Below, in pieces: positions 1 through 6,973 of a DNA stretch of 40,495 bases (position 1 is its first letter; every line of letters begins with the position of its first letter). The stretch comes from Leptospiraceae bacterium (lineage in GTDB: Bacteria > Spirochaetota > Leptospiria > Leptospirales > Leptospiraceae): the NCBI GenBank assembly GCA_025360185.1, contig JANYCR010000266.1, forward strand, positions 1 to 40,495. Reading direction: 5' to 3'. The translations under genes were made by a program, and so were the position numbers. The notes beneath the pieces were generated by a model that saw nothing but the letters and a program-made list of their open reading frames with translations, was not told the origin of the DNA and ran no database searches.

Positions 1-258
1 GTTTAGGTTTTTCTAGGCAATTCATTTTTGTTTGGCTTTATCTTTATCGTTTTTGAATTTTATTCTTTAAATCTTTCATTCCGCATTAAACATTTCTCAT
101 TAGTATACATAGCTTCGCAGCGTCAGTCACATGTATTTTTAGGAGAAACATTACCATTTCCATTTTTCAAATTAAATTCAATGCCTATTTCAGTAATTTA
201 CTTTTGCATTGAACGGATAATATAAATTACCCGTTATTAGTAAACTAGATTATATTTT
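1..258. other. No supported gene
   Basis: AT-rich stretch at the window edge. A 65-codon open frame on the plus strand (28-225) has no ribosome binding site and a low-complexity, Phe/Ser-rich translation, so it is not called. The adjoining minus-strand gene ends at 259. Confidence 0.5.
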
Positions 259-573
259 CTAGCGATTACTAAACCCCGGCTTGATCTTTCGACACTTTTC
301 AGCTTCTATGGAGGATTGGTAGCATTGAGTCCATATCCACGAATTAAGCTGCTCCCTAAATACACGAATAGATTCTAATTGCTCAGGTGTTTTCGGACTA
401 TTCGACTTTGAGGTCACCGATGCTGTATTCGCTATAAGTAGCAACATCGCACAGTCGTCTGCTGTTTTATCATTACTATTGCTAGCTCTACGCGTTTCGC
501 ATTGATCCCTTGGATTAATATCAGCGCATACTATAAATAATGCCATTAGCATTACTAATATAATTTTTTTCAT
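259..573 (-). CDS. Small putative lipoprotein, unknown function
   Basis: A 104-residue product starting at the ATG at 573. The open frame extends further upstream, but this start follows AAAGGA at about 10 nt and immediately gives a Lys-Lys plus hydrophobic signal segment ending in FIVC, a possible relaxed spirochaete lipobox (Cys17). The mature part has four more cysteines in a Ser/Asn/Lys-rich background and no domain I recognise. It lies 25 nt downstream of the end of the 599-1066 gene on the same strand, so the two could be co-transcribed. Small lipoproteins placed behind the C-terminus of a large polymorphic protein are sometimes immunity or partner proteins, but nothing in this sequence demonstrates that. 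I am moderately sure it is a gene and do not know its function. Confidence 0.5.
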   Translation of the reverse strand: MKKIILVMLMALFIVCADINPRDQCETRRASNSNDKTADDCAMLLLIANTASVTSKSNSPKTPEQLESIRVFREQLNSWIWTQCYQSSIEAEKCRKIKPGFSNR

Positions 574-598
574 TGAAGGATTTTCCTTTAAAACATTT

Positions 599-1066
599 TT
601 AATATGAACCCGAAAAACTAAATTTCTGCCCTGTCCCATGCCATTGACTTGGGGCAGTACGGTCATATCGTGAATGTTTAACGTATCGAGCATCATTAAC
701 CCAAGTCACTAGGCTAAATAAAATAGTACCTGTTATTGCGGCAGCATAATCAACGGGACCATGTGGATGCTTCCAAGCATTTTTAATCCAACGTTTATTC
801 CCATCTCGATTATTTGGATCTCCTACATTACCTGAATATTTATCATGATAAAATGATGCTTGATCGACACCTTTATCAGGAGTAACCACTTTATTTGTCA
901 TATAGTACCAAGTAAGTAAGGTTGCTAAATCGCTTCTGTTATTTAAAATATTATCCGCTACTAGGAACGCGTTCAAATCTCTTCGACTTATATTATTTAT
1001 AAAGGTCGGAGATCCTTTACTTTTTTGAAATTCATAGTATAGATGAACAGCTAACATTTTTTGCAC
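599..1066 (-). CDS. Possible C-terminal remnant of a larger protein
   Basis: A 155-codon frame from a GTG at 1066. The frame stays open upstream of that codon to a TAG at 1109-1111, and those extra codons read DTDTDSDGNPVV, an Asp-rich linker of the kind found inside long secreted repeat proteins rather than at an N-terminus. The rest looks like a globular domain rich in Trp, Tyr, His and Asn, with a short hydrophobic patch near residues 108-120 (TGTILFSLVTWV), and no signal peptide. I see no clear ribosome binding site at the GTG. The simplest reading is the 3' end of a longer gene whose 5' part was lost or interrupted by the stop. The small lipoprotein gene follows 25 nt downstream. Domain identity is unknown; an effector or toxin tip is only a guess. 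Confidence 0.4.
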   Translation of the reverse strand: MQKMLAVHLYYEFQKSKGSPTFINNISRRDLNAFLVADNILNNRSDLATLLTWYYMTNKVVTPDKGVDQASFYHDKYSGNVGDPNNRDGNKRWIKNAWKHPHGPVDYAAAITGTILFSLVTWVNDARYVKHSRYDRTAPSQWHGTGQKFSFSGSY

Positions 1067-1635
1067 GTTAACAACAGGGTTTCCATCGCTATCAGTATCT
1101 GTGTCTTTCTAGTAATTTGCATTCCACTACTCCCATAATTCTCTCCCATTCTATCCTTCAAATGAAATGCTTAAAGCAAAATTGGATTGCGTGTCATTCA
1201 TAAAGAGATGTTTTGAACTAAACGGGGTAAAATTTTTGCGCCCAAATTTGAAAGCTTTTTGTGATGTGGATATTCCTCTAGTATCCAAGAAAGATCTGGC
1301 TTTATAAATTGTCAATAGGATTCAAAATTCAAAAACAATAATTCAAAATTATTTATGGCGGACTTTTTCGCCCATTGTAAAGGGGTTAGGGGATTTCTTT
1401 GCACAATCTGGACAATGCTCAGGCTTTGCATCAAAACTTTTCTCTCGTGTATCTTTCTCTACCCAACTCTTGTATCGAAATGTAACAGTAGGAAGTCTGG
1501 TTAATGGGTTCGCTGAGCCATCATCTATTTTTTGAATCTGTGAATTGTGGAAAAATCCTGATGCAATGTATTCCGCGCTGTGTCATATATTGAAAAAGTG
1601 ATTTGTGAAAATGGGGATATATTTTTTCTATAATT
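1067..1635. other. Intergenic region with decayed reading frames
   Basis: About 570 bases without a convincing gene. On the minus strand there is a 54-codon frame at 1151-1315 with a possible TTG start and protein-like composition (contains FLDTRGIST and LSISFEG). There is also a start-less 78-codon frame at 1349-1582, listed separately. Both are interrupted by stops and no ribosome binding sites are visible. This fits remnants of genes degraded after rearrangement. No RNA gene, insertion sequence or attachment site is seen. Confidence 0.4.
1349..1582 (-). pseudogene. Fragment with a CPDC motif, no start codon
   Basis: An open frame of 78 codons, bounded upstream by TGA at 1583-1585 and ending in TAA at 1349-1351, without a usable start codon until a late ATG. 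The translation has natural-looking composition, including a single CPDC motif (two cysteines two residues apart, as in half a zinc ribbon) followed by a Lys/Pro-rich tail ending GEKVRHK. I read it as the 3' end of a broken gene of unknown family. It could equally be a chance open frame. Confidence 0.2.
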
Positions 1636-1980
1636 ATGCGCAATGCTATTCATAAATCCTCTTTGCCGGAGTTCATAGTAACCAATTCGAAACCATATTT
1701 CAATGGCAAAAGAATCGGCATTTCGATTTTTCTAATCCTCTTCGGACTTTCTCTTTACCCACAAGAATTTTCCAGTGAAGAAGAATCGAAACCACTACTT
1801 CGAGTGTTTCCTATTTTTCGTCCTGAGGAATGTGAATGGTCGATTCGCTTTGATATTTGCTTAAGATGTATGAAGAAGAAAGAGCGCTATGCCCAGAGAA
1901 TTCTATTTATGAAAGAAGGTGGACCTTATCGTGAGCATGGATGTTATACAGATGCAAAAGGGTTTTATATTTTGAAATGA
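1636..1980 (+). CDS. Small Cys-containing, probably exported protein
   Basis: A 114-residue frame. Residues 25-42 form a hydrophobic stretch after basic residues (GKRIGISIFLILFGLSL), suggesting a signal peptide or single membrane anchor, so the true start may lie inside the annotated one; no good ribosome binding site marks the ATG at 1636. The remainder is charged, with four cysteines (in FRPEEC, ICLRC and GCYTD contexts). That may point to disulfides outside the cytoplasm or a metal site. It stands alone, convergent with the minus-strand lipoprotein gene ending at 2008. I do not recognise the family. Confidence 0.45.
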   Translation: MRNAIHKSSLPEFIVTNSKPYFNGKRIGISIFLILFGLSLYPQEFSSEEESKPLLRVFPIFRPEECEWSIRFDICLRCMKKKERYAQRILFMKEGGPYREHGCYTDAKGFYILK

Positions 1981-2007
1981 ATTCCGTCACCCTCGAATTT
2001 TTAAAAT

Positions 2008-2280
2008 TTATTTTTTACAAGTCTGTAAATCGGCGACGTTGTTTGCTGTTTTCAAGCAATCTACTTTGTATTTTCCAGACATGCATTCTTTGATGACACC
2101 TGGTTTAATAGAAGCTTCCATTGCCTTCAATCTCTCTGCTTCTTCCGGCGTGAGTTCTTTTAGCAAATTTGCGAACATTCGAGTAACAGCAGATTCGCAA
2201 TCTGTCTCAACGGAACTTCCCGCTTTGCTGGGATGAATAAATAAAAAAAACAGCGCACCTACTATAAAAAATATTTTCAT
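2008..2280 (-). CDS. Small four-Cys secreted protein, copy 1
   Basis: A 90-residue product from the ATG at 2280. An upstream in-frame ATG at 2298 exists, but the 2280 start gives a clean signal peptide (MKIFFIVGALFFLFIHPSKA) with an A-G cleavage site. The mature domain is about 70 residues, alpha-helical in appearance and acidic/basic. It has three of the family's spaced cysteines plus a C-terminal QTCKK, and the core TPEEAERLKAMEASIKP. It is clearly paralogous to the gene at 2356-2634, sharing the pattern VIKEC-SGKY-DCLK-A-LQTCKK. This resembles a family of small Leptospira lipoproteins with four conserved cysteines (I recall it as TIGR04454, from memory). This copy lacks a lipobox Cys and may be periplasmic. 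Function unknown. Confidence 0.7.
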   Translation of the reverse strand: MKIFFIVGALFFLFIHPSKAGSSVETDCESAVTRMFANLLKELTPEEAERLKAMEASIKPGVIKECMSGKYKVDCLKTANNVADLQTCKK

Positions 2281-2294
2281 TTGTGTTGACTGGA

Positions 2295-2335
2295 ACACGG
2301 AAACTCAGCACTAAATCTTCACTGTGTCTCCGTGT
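2295..2335. repeat. Inverted repeat between the two four-Cys genes
   Basis: ACACGGA at 2295-2301 is matched by TCCGTGT at 2329-2335, a perfect 7-bp inverted repeat with a 27-nt loop, in the gap between the paralogues. There is no T-run, so a terminator role is uncertain. The CTCCGTGTC-like sequence resembles short dispersed intergenic repeats seen in many bacteria, which is an inference from appearance only. Confidence 0.3.
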
Positions 2336-2355
2336 CGAAGCATGGCATTTAAATA

Positions 2356-2634
2356 TTATTTTTTACAAGTTTGTAAAGCTGCAATGTTAGTTGCTGCTTT
2401 TAAGCAATCTAAGTTGTATTTTCCAGAAGTGCATTCTTTGATTACACTTGGCTTCATAGCAGCTTCCATAGACTTTGCTTTTTCAGCTTCTTCAGGTTTC
2501 AGGTCTTTTACTAAAACAGTAAACATTTGGTCAACGATAGGTCCACATTCAGCAGCACTTACAACATCTCCTTTGCAATTAGAAAATAGGATAGATGCCA
2601 CAAGTAGCATAGCGATAATTAAAATTTTTTTCAT
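2356..2634 (-). CDS. Small four-Cys lipoprotein, copy 2
   Basis: A 92-residue product from the ATG at 2634. The longer open frame starting at 2766 runs antiparallel-free through the end of the upstream kinase-like gene and is low-complexity, so it is rejected as the start. The signal peptide MKKILIIAMLLVASILFSNC ends in a good lipobox, predicting a lipid-anchored Cys20. The mature region repeats the pattern of copy 1: an N-terminal Cys, then MFTVLVKDLKPEEAEKAKSM, VIKEC, DCLKAATN and a final QTCKK. It lies directly downstream of the ATPase gene ending at 2711 on the same strand and upstream of copy 1. Likely an envelope protein. Tandem duplication with loss of the lipobox in copy 1 is the simplest history. 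Function unknown. Confidence 0.75.
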   Translation of the reverse strand: MKKILIIAMLLVASILFSNCKGDVVSAAECGPIVDQMFTVLVKDLKPEEAEKAKSMEAAMKPSVIKECTSGKYNLDCLKAATNIAALQTCKK

Positions 2635-2710
2635 TCGATTCAGTTCCTTTCTTGGATTTTTACTCAAAATATCCTCTCTAGGCTCTGTGAAAACTGTTTT
2701 TTTCTTTTTT

Positions 2711-3853
2711 TTAGGCTTCTTCAGGATTGTCTGCGGGGTTTTTAGAGATTCGAACGCGAATTTCATTTCCTAGAAAATTCCAACTTACATGAAATAATTT
2801 TTTCATAATATGAATTCCTCTACCCGTTGGAACATTAATCCTATCAGGTCTTGCTGGATCAGGAACAAGTTCAGGCTCAAATCCTTTTCCACTATCTATT
2901 ACATAAATATCTAAGAGTTTACTAGTTTCGAAAACTTGAACTGTCACTTCATCATCGGAGCGTCTGCCCCCATGCTCTACTGCATTGTCTAGAGTTTCAT
3001 CAATGATAATGCTAAACCAAAATTCATTTAAAAATTTTTTCCAATTTTCTAATTCGTAGATTTTCCAGAGTTCTTCTTTTAGAGATTGAGCGCCTTGCAA
3101 ATTGGAAGGCGCGATGCTTTGGATGACCAGTCGCGGCAATTCTCGATAAATGAAAAAAGAAAGAAATCCAGGATAGAATGCAATAAACTTAAATTGAATG
3201 AGGGAAAGTAAAACAACAGAAAGAAAAAGAATATCAATCAAAAGAACATTGATATTTGCTTTAAGAACCTTGTAATCCAAGGTCAAATAATAGTTTACCG
3301 TCAGTATGAAAATCGTTAGAATAATGATGTAAGAAAGGGAACGATAGAGAAATTTCTTTAATCCATTGCTGGCATGCGTTAACTTATAGATAACAATTAC
3401 GAGAAATGAAAGAAGGGCAAAGACAGAGAATGCCCTAGTTAAGAAAAAATTTATATTCTCATAAAATCTACTTTCTAAAGGAAAATATGCATTGATATAA
3501 GGAATGGAAATCGTCTGAATCGTAATCAGATAGCCTACTCCACCTACAAAAGCAGTGTAGATGGTAATCATAACTTCTCTTCTTCGATAAAATGGAAAGT
3601 GTAGTCCGAAAATTACAAGTAAGTAAACGGTGAGATTTGAAAATACGATTTGTTGTAGGTGAAAGGATTCAAATCCAATGAGTTGAAATTTGTGTAAAAT
3701 CTCCATAAAATTCCATAGGCTTAACGCAAATCCAAAAAGGAAGAAAGCAATCTTTGTAGAGGTAATTGGAACTCGAAATACAGATACTAAAAATAATAGA
3801 AGAACGATTAAAATCGTCAGGATAGAAAATATTATTTCGACAATTAGGTTCAT
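2711..3853 (-). CDS. Membrane protein with cytoplasmic HATPase domain
   Basis: A 380-residue protein. The first ~220 residues contain about seven hydrophobic membrane segments; the last ~130 form a GHKL/histidine-kinase-like ATPase domain. Visible motifs are the N box DETLDNAVEHGG (about residues 283-295), the G1 box IDSGKGF and the G2 box GRGIHIMKKL. There is no HisKA dimerisation segment and no phosphorylatable His box, so this looks like the RsbW/SpoIIAB-type anti-sigma kinase fold tethered to a membrane sensor rather than a classical two-component kinase. Such proteins usually phosphorylate a STAS-domain antagonist. The STAS-like protein at 17495-17824 is far away and pairing is not implied. 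Its 3' end is just upstream of the four-Cys lipoprotein genes. Substrate and signal are unknown. Confidence 0.8.
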   Translation of the reverse strand: MNLIVEIIFSILTILIVLLLFLVSVFRVPITSTKIAFFLFGFALSLWNFMEILHKFQLIGFESFHLQQIVFSNLTVYLLVIFGLHFPFYRRREVMITIYTAFVGGVGYLITIQTISIPYINAYFPLESRFYENINFFLTRAFSVFALLSFLVIVIYKLTHASNGLKKFLYRSLSYIIILTIFILTVNYYLTLDYKVLKANINVLLIDILFLSVVLLSLIQFKFIAFYPGFLSFFIYRELPRLVIQSIAPSNLQGAQSLKEELWKIYELENWKKFLNEFWFSIIIDETLDNAVEHGGRRSDDEVTVQVFETSKLLDIYVIDSGKGFEPELVPDPARPDRINVPTGRGIHIMKKLFHVSWNFLGNEIRVRISKNPADNPEEA

Positions 3854-3988
3854 TTCAAAAAAATAATCTTTACTCTATAGAATGCGCAAGTTAATTAACT
3901 TTCAGCTAGTAAATTATGACGCATATTCTAATCTCATCTATTTTTCTAGCAATAACTAATTTAAACCGAATGAGAAAACTTTAAATCT

Positions 3989-5449
3989 ATGAAATATATT
4001 TTGACTTTCTTTTTTTTGACGCTACCGATCGTTTCTATTTTTAGTGAACAGATTTCTGACTTTGATAAGGTTCGAAAAGGCGTAGTTCAAATTCGCACGT
4101 ATTCACAGGGGCTAGATGCATTTTCCCCTTGGCTAACGACGGGGGTGCGTGCAAGCGGAGGAACAGGGTTTATCATCGATAAAAATAAAATCATGACAAA
4201 CGCCCATGTAATTTCAAATGCAAAATACATTCAAGTGCAAAGATATAACCAAACAACTTGGTATGAAGTGGAAATTTTGTTTGTCGCGCATGATTGCGAT
4301 TTAGCTCTTCTCAAAGCTAAAGATGAATCATTTTATGAAGATGCTACATCGTTTGAACTAGGCGCAATTCCTGATTTGAATTCTTCAATCACGGTAGTCG
4401 GTTATCCTATTGGTGGAGACAAAATCTCTGTTAGCCGCGGTATTGTTTCTAGAAAAGAGCAGTCTACTTACGCACACTCGGAGGTAGACAGTCATCTTGT
4501 GATCCAGGTAGATGCAGCGATTAATCCTGGTAATTCGGGCGGACCTGCTATTCAGGATAATAAAGTCGTAGGCGTAGCCTTTCAAGTTGCCAGTCGAGGG
4601 GAAAACATCGGTTATCTCATTCCGACAACTGTTATAAAATACTTTCTAAAAGACATTGAAGATGGAAAGTATGACGGCTATGTAGAATTAGGCGTTAGAA
4701 CTTTGAATTCATTTAATACTACTTTGCGTGAATTTCGAAAAATTCCAAAAGAATTAAATGGAGTATTCGTGACCAAAGTATTAAAAGGTGGAAGTGCAGA
4801 AGGGTATATAAAGAAAGATGACCTGCTACTCGAAATAGATGGGCTTCCTATCGGACGTAATGGAACTATTGTTTTAGATAAAGATGCACGGATTGATTTC
4901 GTTGAGATAGTAGACAATAAACATTCAGGCGAGCAAATATCTTTTCGAATTCTTCGTGATGGGCAGCTAATTACTGTTAACTTTCCAGCTAAGCGAATGG
5001 ATGAATTTACTTATATGCGACACAAATACGATGAGCCTTTCGACTACTTCGTATTAGGCGGGCTTGTCTTTCAACCAATTTCTAGAGACTTACTCCAAGA
5101 GTGGAATAAAAATAACGAAACACAGGGTGGGAGTCAATTCCTTTACCGTTTCTTTTATTTTATCGATGACGATCTATGCAAGGAGGTTGAATCCGATGTA
5201 ATATTATATAGAAAACTTGCGCACCCGATTAATACAAATTCAGATTTTTTTCTCAACATGGTTGTTGAATCTGTAAATGATATAAAAATACAAAACATCA
5301 AACATTTAAAAGAAATCATTGGCAAAAAAAATTATTCCTTTCTAAAAATTAAATTTAGAGATGTAGATGTTCCGCTCATTCTAAAAAAAGAGGAAATAGA
5401 AAAAGCCGACAAAGAAGTTCAAGCCGTTTATAAGGTAGGAAATAAATGA
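3989..5449 (+). CDS. HtrA/DegP-like exported serine protease
   Basis: A 486-residue trypsin-like protease with an N-terminal signal peptide (MKYILTFFFLTLPIVSIFSE). The catalytic triad is visible: His73 in TNAHV, Asp105 in CDLALLK and Ser184 in NPGNSGGPA. A PDZ-like domain follows at roughly residues 230-330 (GVFVTKVLKGGSAEGYIKKD), and a second, more divergent one appears near 390-470. This is the arrangement of periplasmic quality-control proteases that cleave misfolded envelope proteins. The stop codon overlaps the start of the next gene by four bases (ATGA at 5446-5449), so translation is probably coupled to the degenerate paralogue downstream. The divergent 135-bp gap upstream must hold its promoter, but I could not pick one confidently. 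The active protease assignment is firm; substrates are unknown. Confidence 0.88.
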   Translation: MKYILTFFFLTLPIVSIFSEQISDFDKVRKGVVQIRTYSQGLDAFSPWLTTGVRASGGTGFIIDKNKIMTNAHVISNAKYIQVQRYNQTTWYEVEILFVAHDCDLALLKAKDESFYEDATSFELGAIPDLNSSITVVGYPIGGDKISVSRGIVSRKEQSTYAHSEVDSHLVIQVDAAINPGNSGGPAIQDNKVVGVAFQVASRGENIGYLIPTTVIKYFLKDIEDGKYDGYVELGVRTLNSFNTTLREFRKIPKELNGVFVTKVLKGGSAEGYIKKDDLLLEIDGLPIGRNGTIVLDKDARIDFVEIVDNKHSGEQISFRILRDGQLITVNFPAKRMDEFTYMRHKYDEPFDYFVLGGLVFQPISRDLLQEWNKNNETQGGSQFLYRFFYFIDDDLCKEVESDVILYRKLAHPINTNSDFFLNMVVESVNDIKIQNIKHLKEIIGKKNYSFLKIKFRDVDVPLILKKEEIEKADKEVQAVYKVGNK

Positions 5450-6957
5450 AATCTAAGTTTTTATTTATTGTAGGCTTTATTTTTTTTAGCGCATACTCTT
5501 CCTTATTCTCTTTAGAAACAATTGAAGATAAGTTTAAAAATTCTGTTGTTCAAGTTAAGATTACAACTCAATTACCTAACTTTCTTTTTCCCTGGCAGCC
5601 TAAGAAGCCACAGACTAGCGGTGCAGTCGGAGTTGTCATTAGCAACAAGAGAATTTTAGTATTTACTTCGCTCATCGACTATCATACATCCATTGAAGTA
5701 AAGAAATTTTCCTCTTATACCTCTGTTCCGGCAAAAGTAATTAAGATGGATTATGAATCCAATCTAAGTGTTTTAGAAGTGAGTGACCCAGATTTTTTTA
5801 AAGATCTTGTTCCTATTTCTTTCGAAGCAAAGATTGAGCCTTTCAAAGCAGTATCTATTTTACAATTGGATAATTCCGGATCTATTCAAAATTCTAAAGG
5901 TCGCTTAACAGGAATTGACATGGAAAACTATCCAATGGGCTACACTGAATTGCCCTACTTGCATGTAAATTCAAATGAAAAATTAGATGGGAATGGAGAA
6001 TTAATTTTAGACAATGATAAAGCCGTTGGCGTATTATATAGATTTACCTCTTCAAAGAATTCGGGAAAAGCAATTCCTAGTTTTGTAATCAATACATTCA
6101 TTAAACAAAAATTTGAAAAGACAAAGAACACTGTTTTTCCTTTTAAAGGATTTCGCTTTAGACCAATTCCAGACGAAACTACAAAAGAATACTTCGGACT
6201 TGATAAAAAAATAGATGGGGTCCTTGTTGCAGAGGTCATCCCCTACTCTTCTGCAGGTACTCATTTGCAGTTAAATGATATTATCCTCGAATACGGTGGT
6301 ATGAAAATTGATTCACAGGGTTATTTTAAACATCCCATATATGGCAAACAATACATTTCTTTTCTCGCCCACTGCGGGGAAGAATTTGGATTTAAAATGG
6401 GGAGTAAAATTCCTGTAAAGATTTTGCGTGATAAAAAAGAAGAAATGATTTCAATGCCACTCAAAGCATTTCCATATAAATCAGTAAAAATTCCTTATAT
6501 GAACAATGAAGGTAAAGAGCCTGAATATTTAATTAAAGGCGGTTTCATATTTGCAGAGCTCTCTGAATTTTTGATGAAAGAATTTGGTGCTAGCTGGAGA
6601 TCGAGAATTGATAAAAAATTGTTATACTTAAATGACTATAGCCGAATGAATAAGAAAGGGGATACTGGTCGTTATGTGCTTTTAGTGCAAGTTCTTCCTG
6701 ACGATTCTAATAATGGCTATCATTCTATGAGTTTTGATATTGTAAGGACTGTAAATGGAAAGCCTCTTAAATCCATACGGGAATTGGATTTGGCTTTTCA
6801 AAATTCTGAATCTAGTTTTCCTGATTCAGTTGGCGGACGCTTCGTGAGTTTGCAAACAGAGAATGGAACAGAAATTGTTTTAGATAAATCAACTCTGAAA
6901 GGAATTGATGAAAAGATTCAAAAAAAATTCGGGATTGAACGATTAAAGAATTTTTAA
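5446..6957 (+). CDS. Catalytically dead HtrA paralogue (pseudoprotease)
   Basis: A 503-residue protein with a signal peptide (MKSKFLFIVGFIFFSAYSSL) and the same trypsin-fold plus PDZ layout as the upstream gene. Aligning the two by eye, the catalytic His position reads FTSLID (Leu76), the Asp position reads ESNLSVLEV (Asn), and the GNSGGP serine loop has become KLDGNGELIL, with no Ser. All three triad residues are therefore gone while length and PDZ-like segments (around residues 230-340 and 400-490) are retained. That argues for a maintained non-proteolytic role, such as a substrate-binding or regulatory partner of the active protease, rather than decay. The four-base overlap with the upstream gene supports stoichiometric expression. 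It ends 16 nt before the helicase gene. The function of the pair is inferred. Confidence 0.82.
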   Translation: MKSKFLFIVGFIFFSAYSSLFSLETIEDKFKNSVVQVKITTQLPNFLFPWQPKKPQTSGAVGVVISNKRILVFTSLIDYHTSIEVKKFSSYTSVPAKVIKMDYESNLSVLEVSDPDFFKDLVPISFEAKIEPFKAVSILQLDNSGSIQNSKGRLTGIDMENYPMGYTELPYLHVNSNEKLDGNGELILDNDKAVGVLYRFTSSKNSGKAIPSFVINTFIKQKFEKTKNTVFPFKGFRFRPIPDETTKEYFGLDKKIDGVLVAEVIPYSSAGTHLQLNDIILEYGGMKIDSQGYFKHPIYGKQYISFLAHCGEEFGFKMGSKIPVKILRDKKEEMISMPLKAFPYKSVKIPYMNNEGKEPEYLIKGGFIFAELSEFLMKEFGASWRSRIDKKLLYLNDYSRMNKKGDTGRYVLLVQVLPDDSNNGYHSMSFDIVRTVNGKPLKSIRELDLAFQNSESSFPDSVGGRFVSLQTENGTEIVLDKSTLKGIDEKIQKKFGIERLKNF

Positions 6958-6973
6958 TAGGTTTGCTGCATTT

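Noticed and set aside
28-225. A 65-codon plus-strand open frame at the window edge
   Set aside because: No ribosome binding site, low-complexity aromatic composition and no recognisable motif.
1321-1352. Repeated ATTCAAAATT words, also seen near 23150
   Set aside because: AT-rich chance repetition without regular spacing; not a CRISPR or other array.
2324-2773. Long plus-strand open frame opposite the four-Cys gene
   Set aside because: It is the antisense of a clear signal-peptide-bearing gene with a paralogue; its own translation has no domain.
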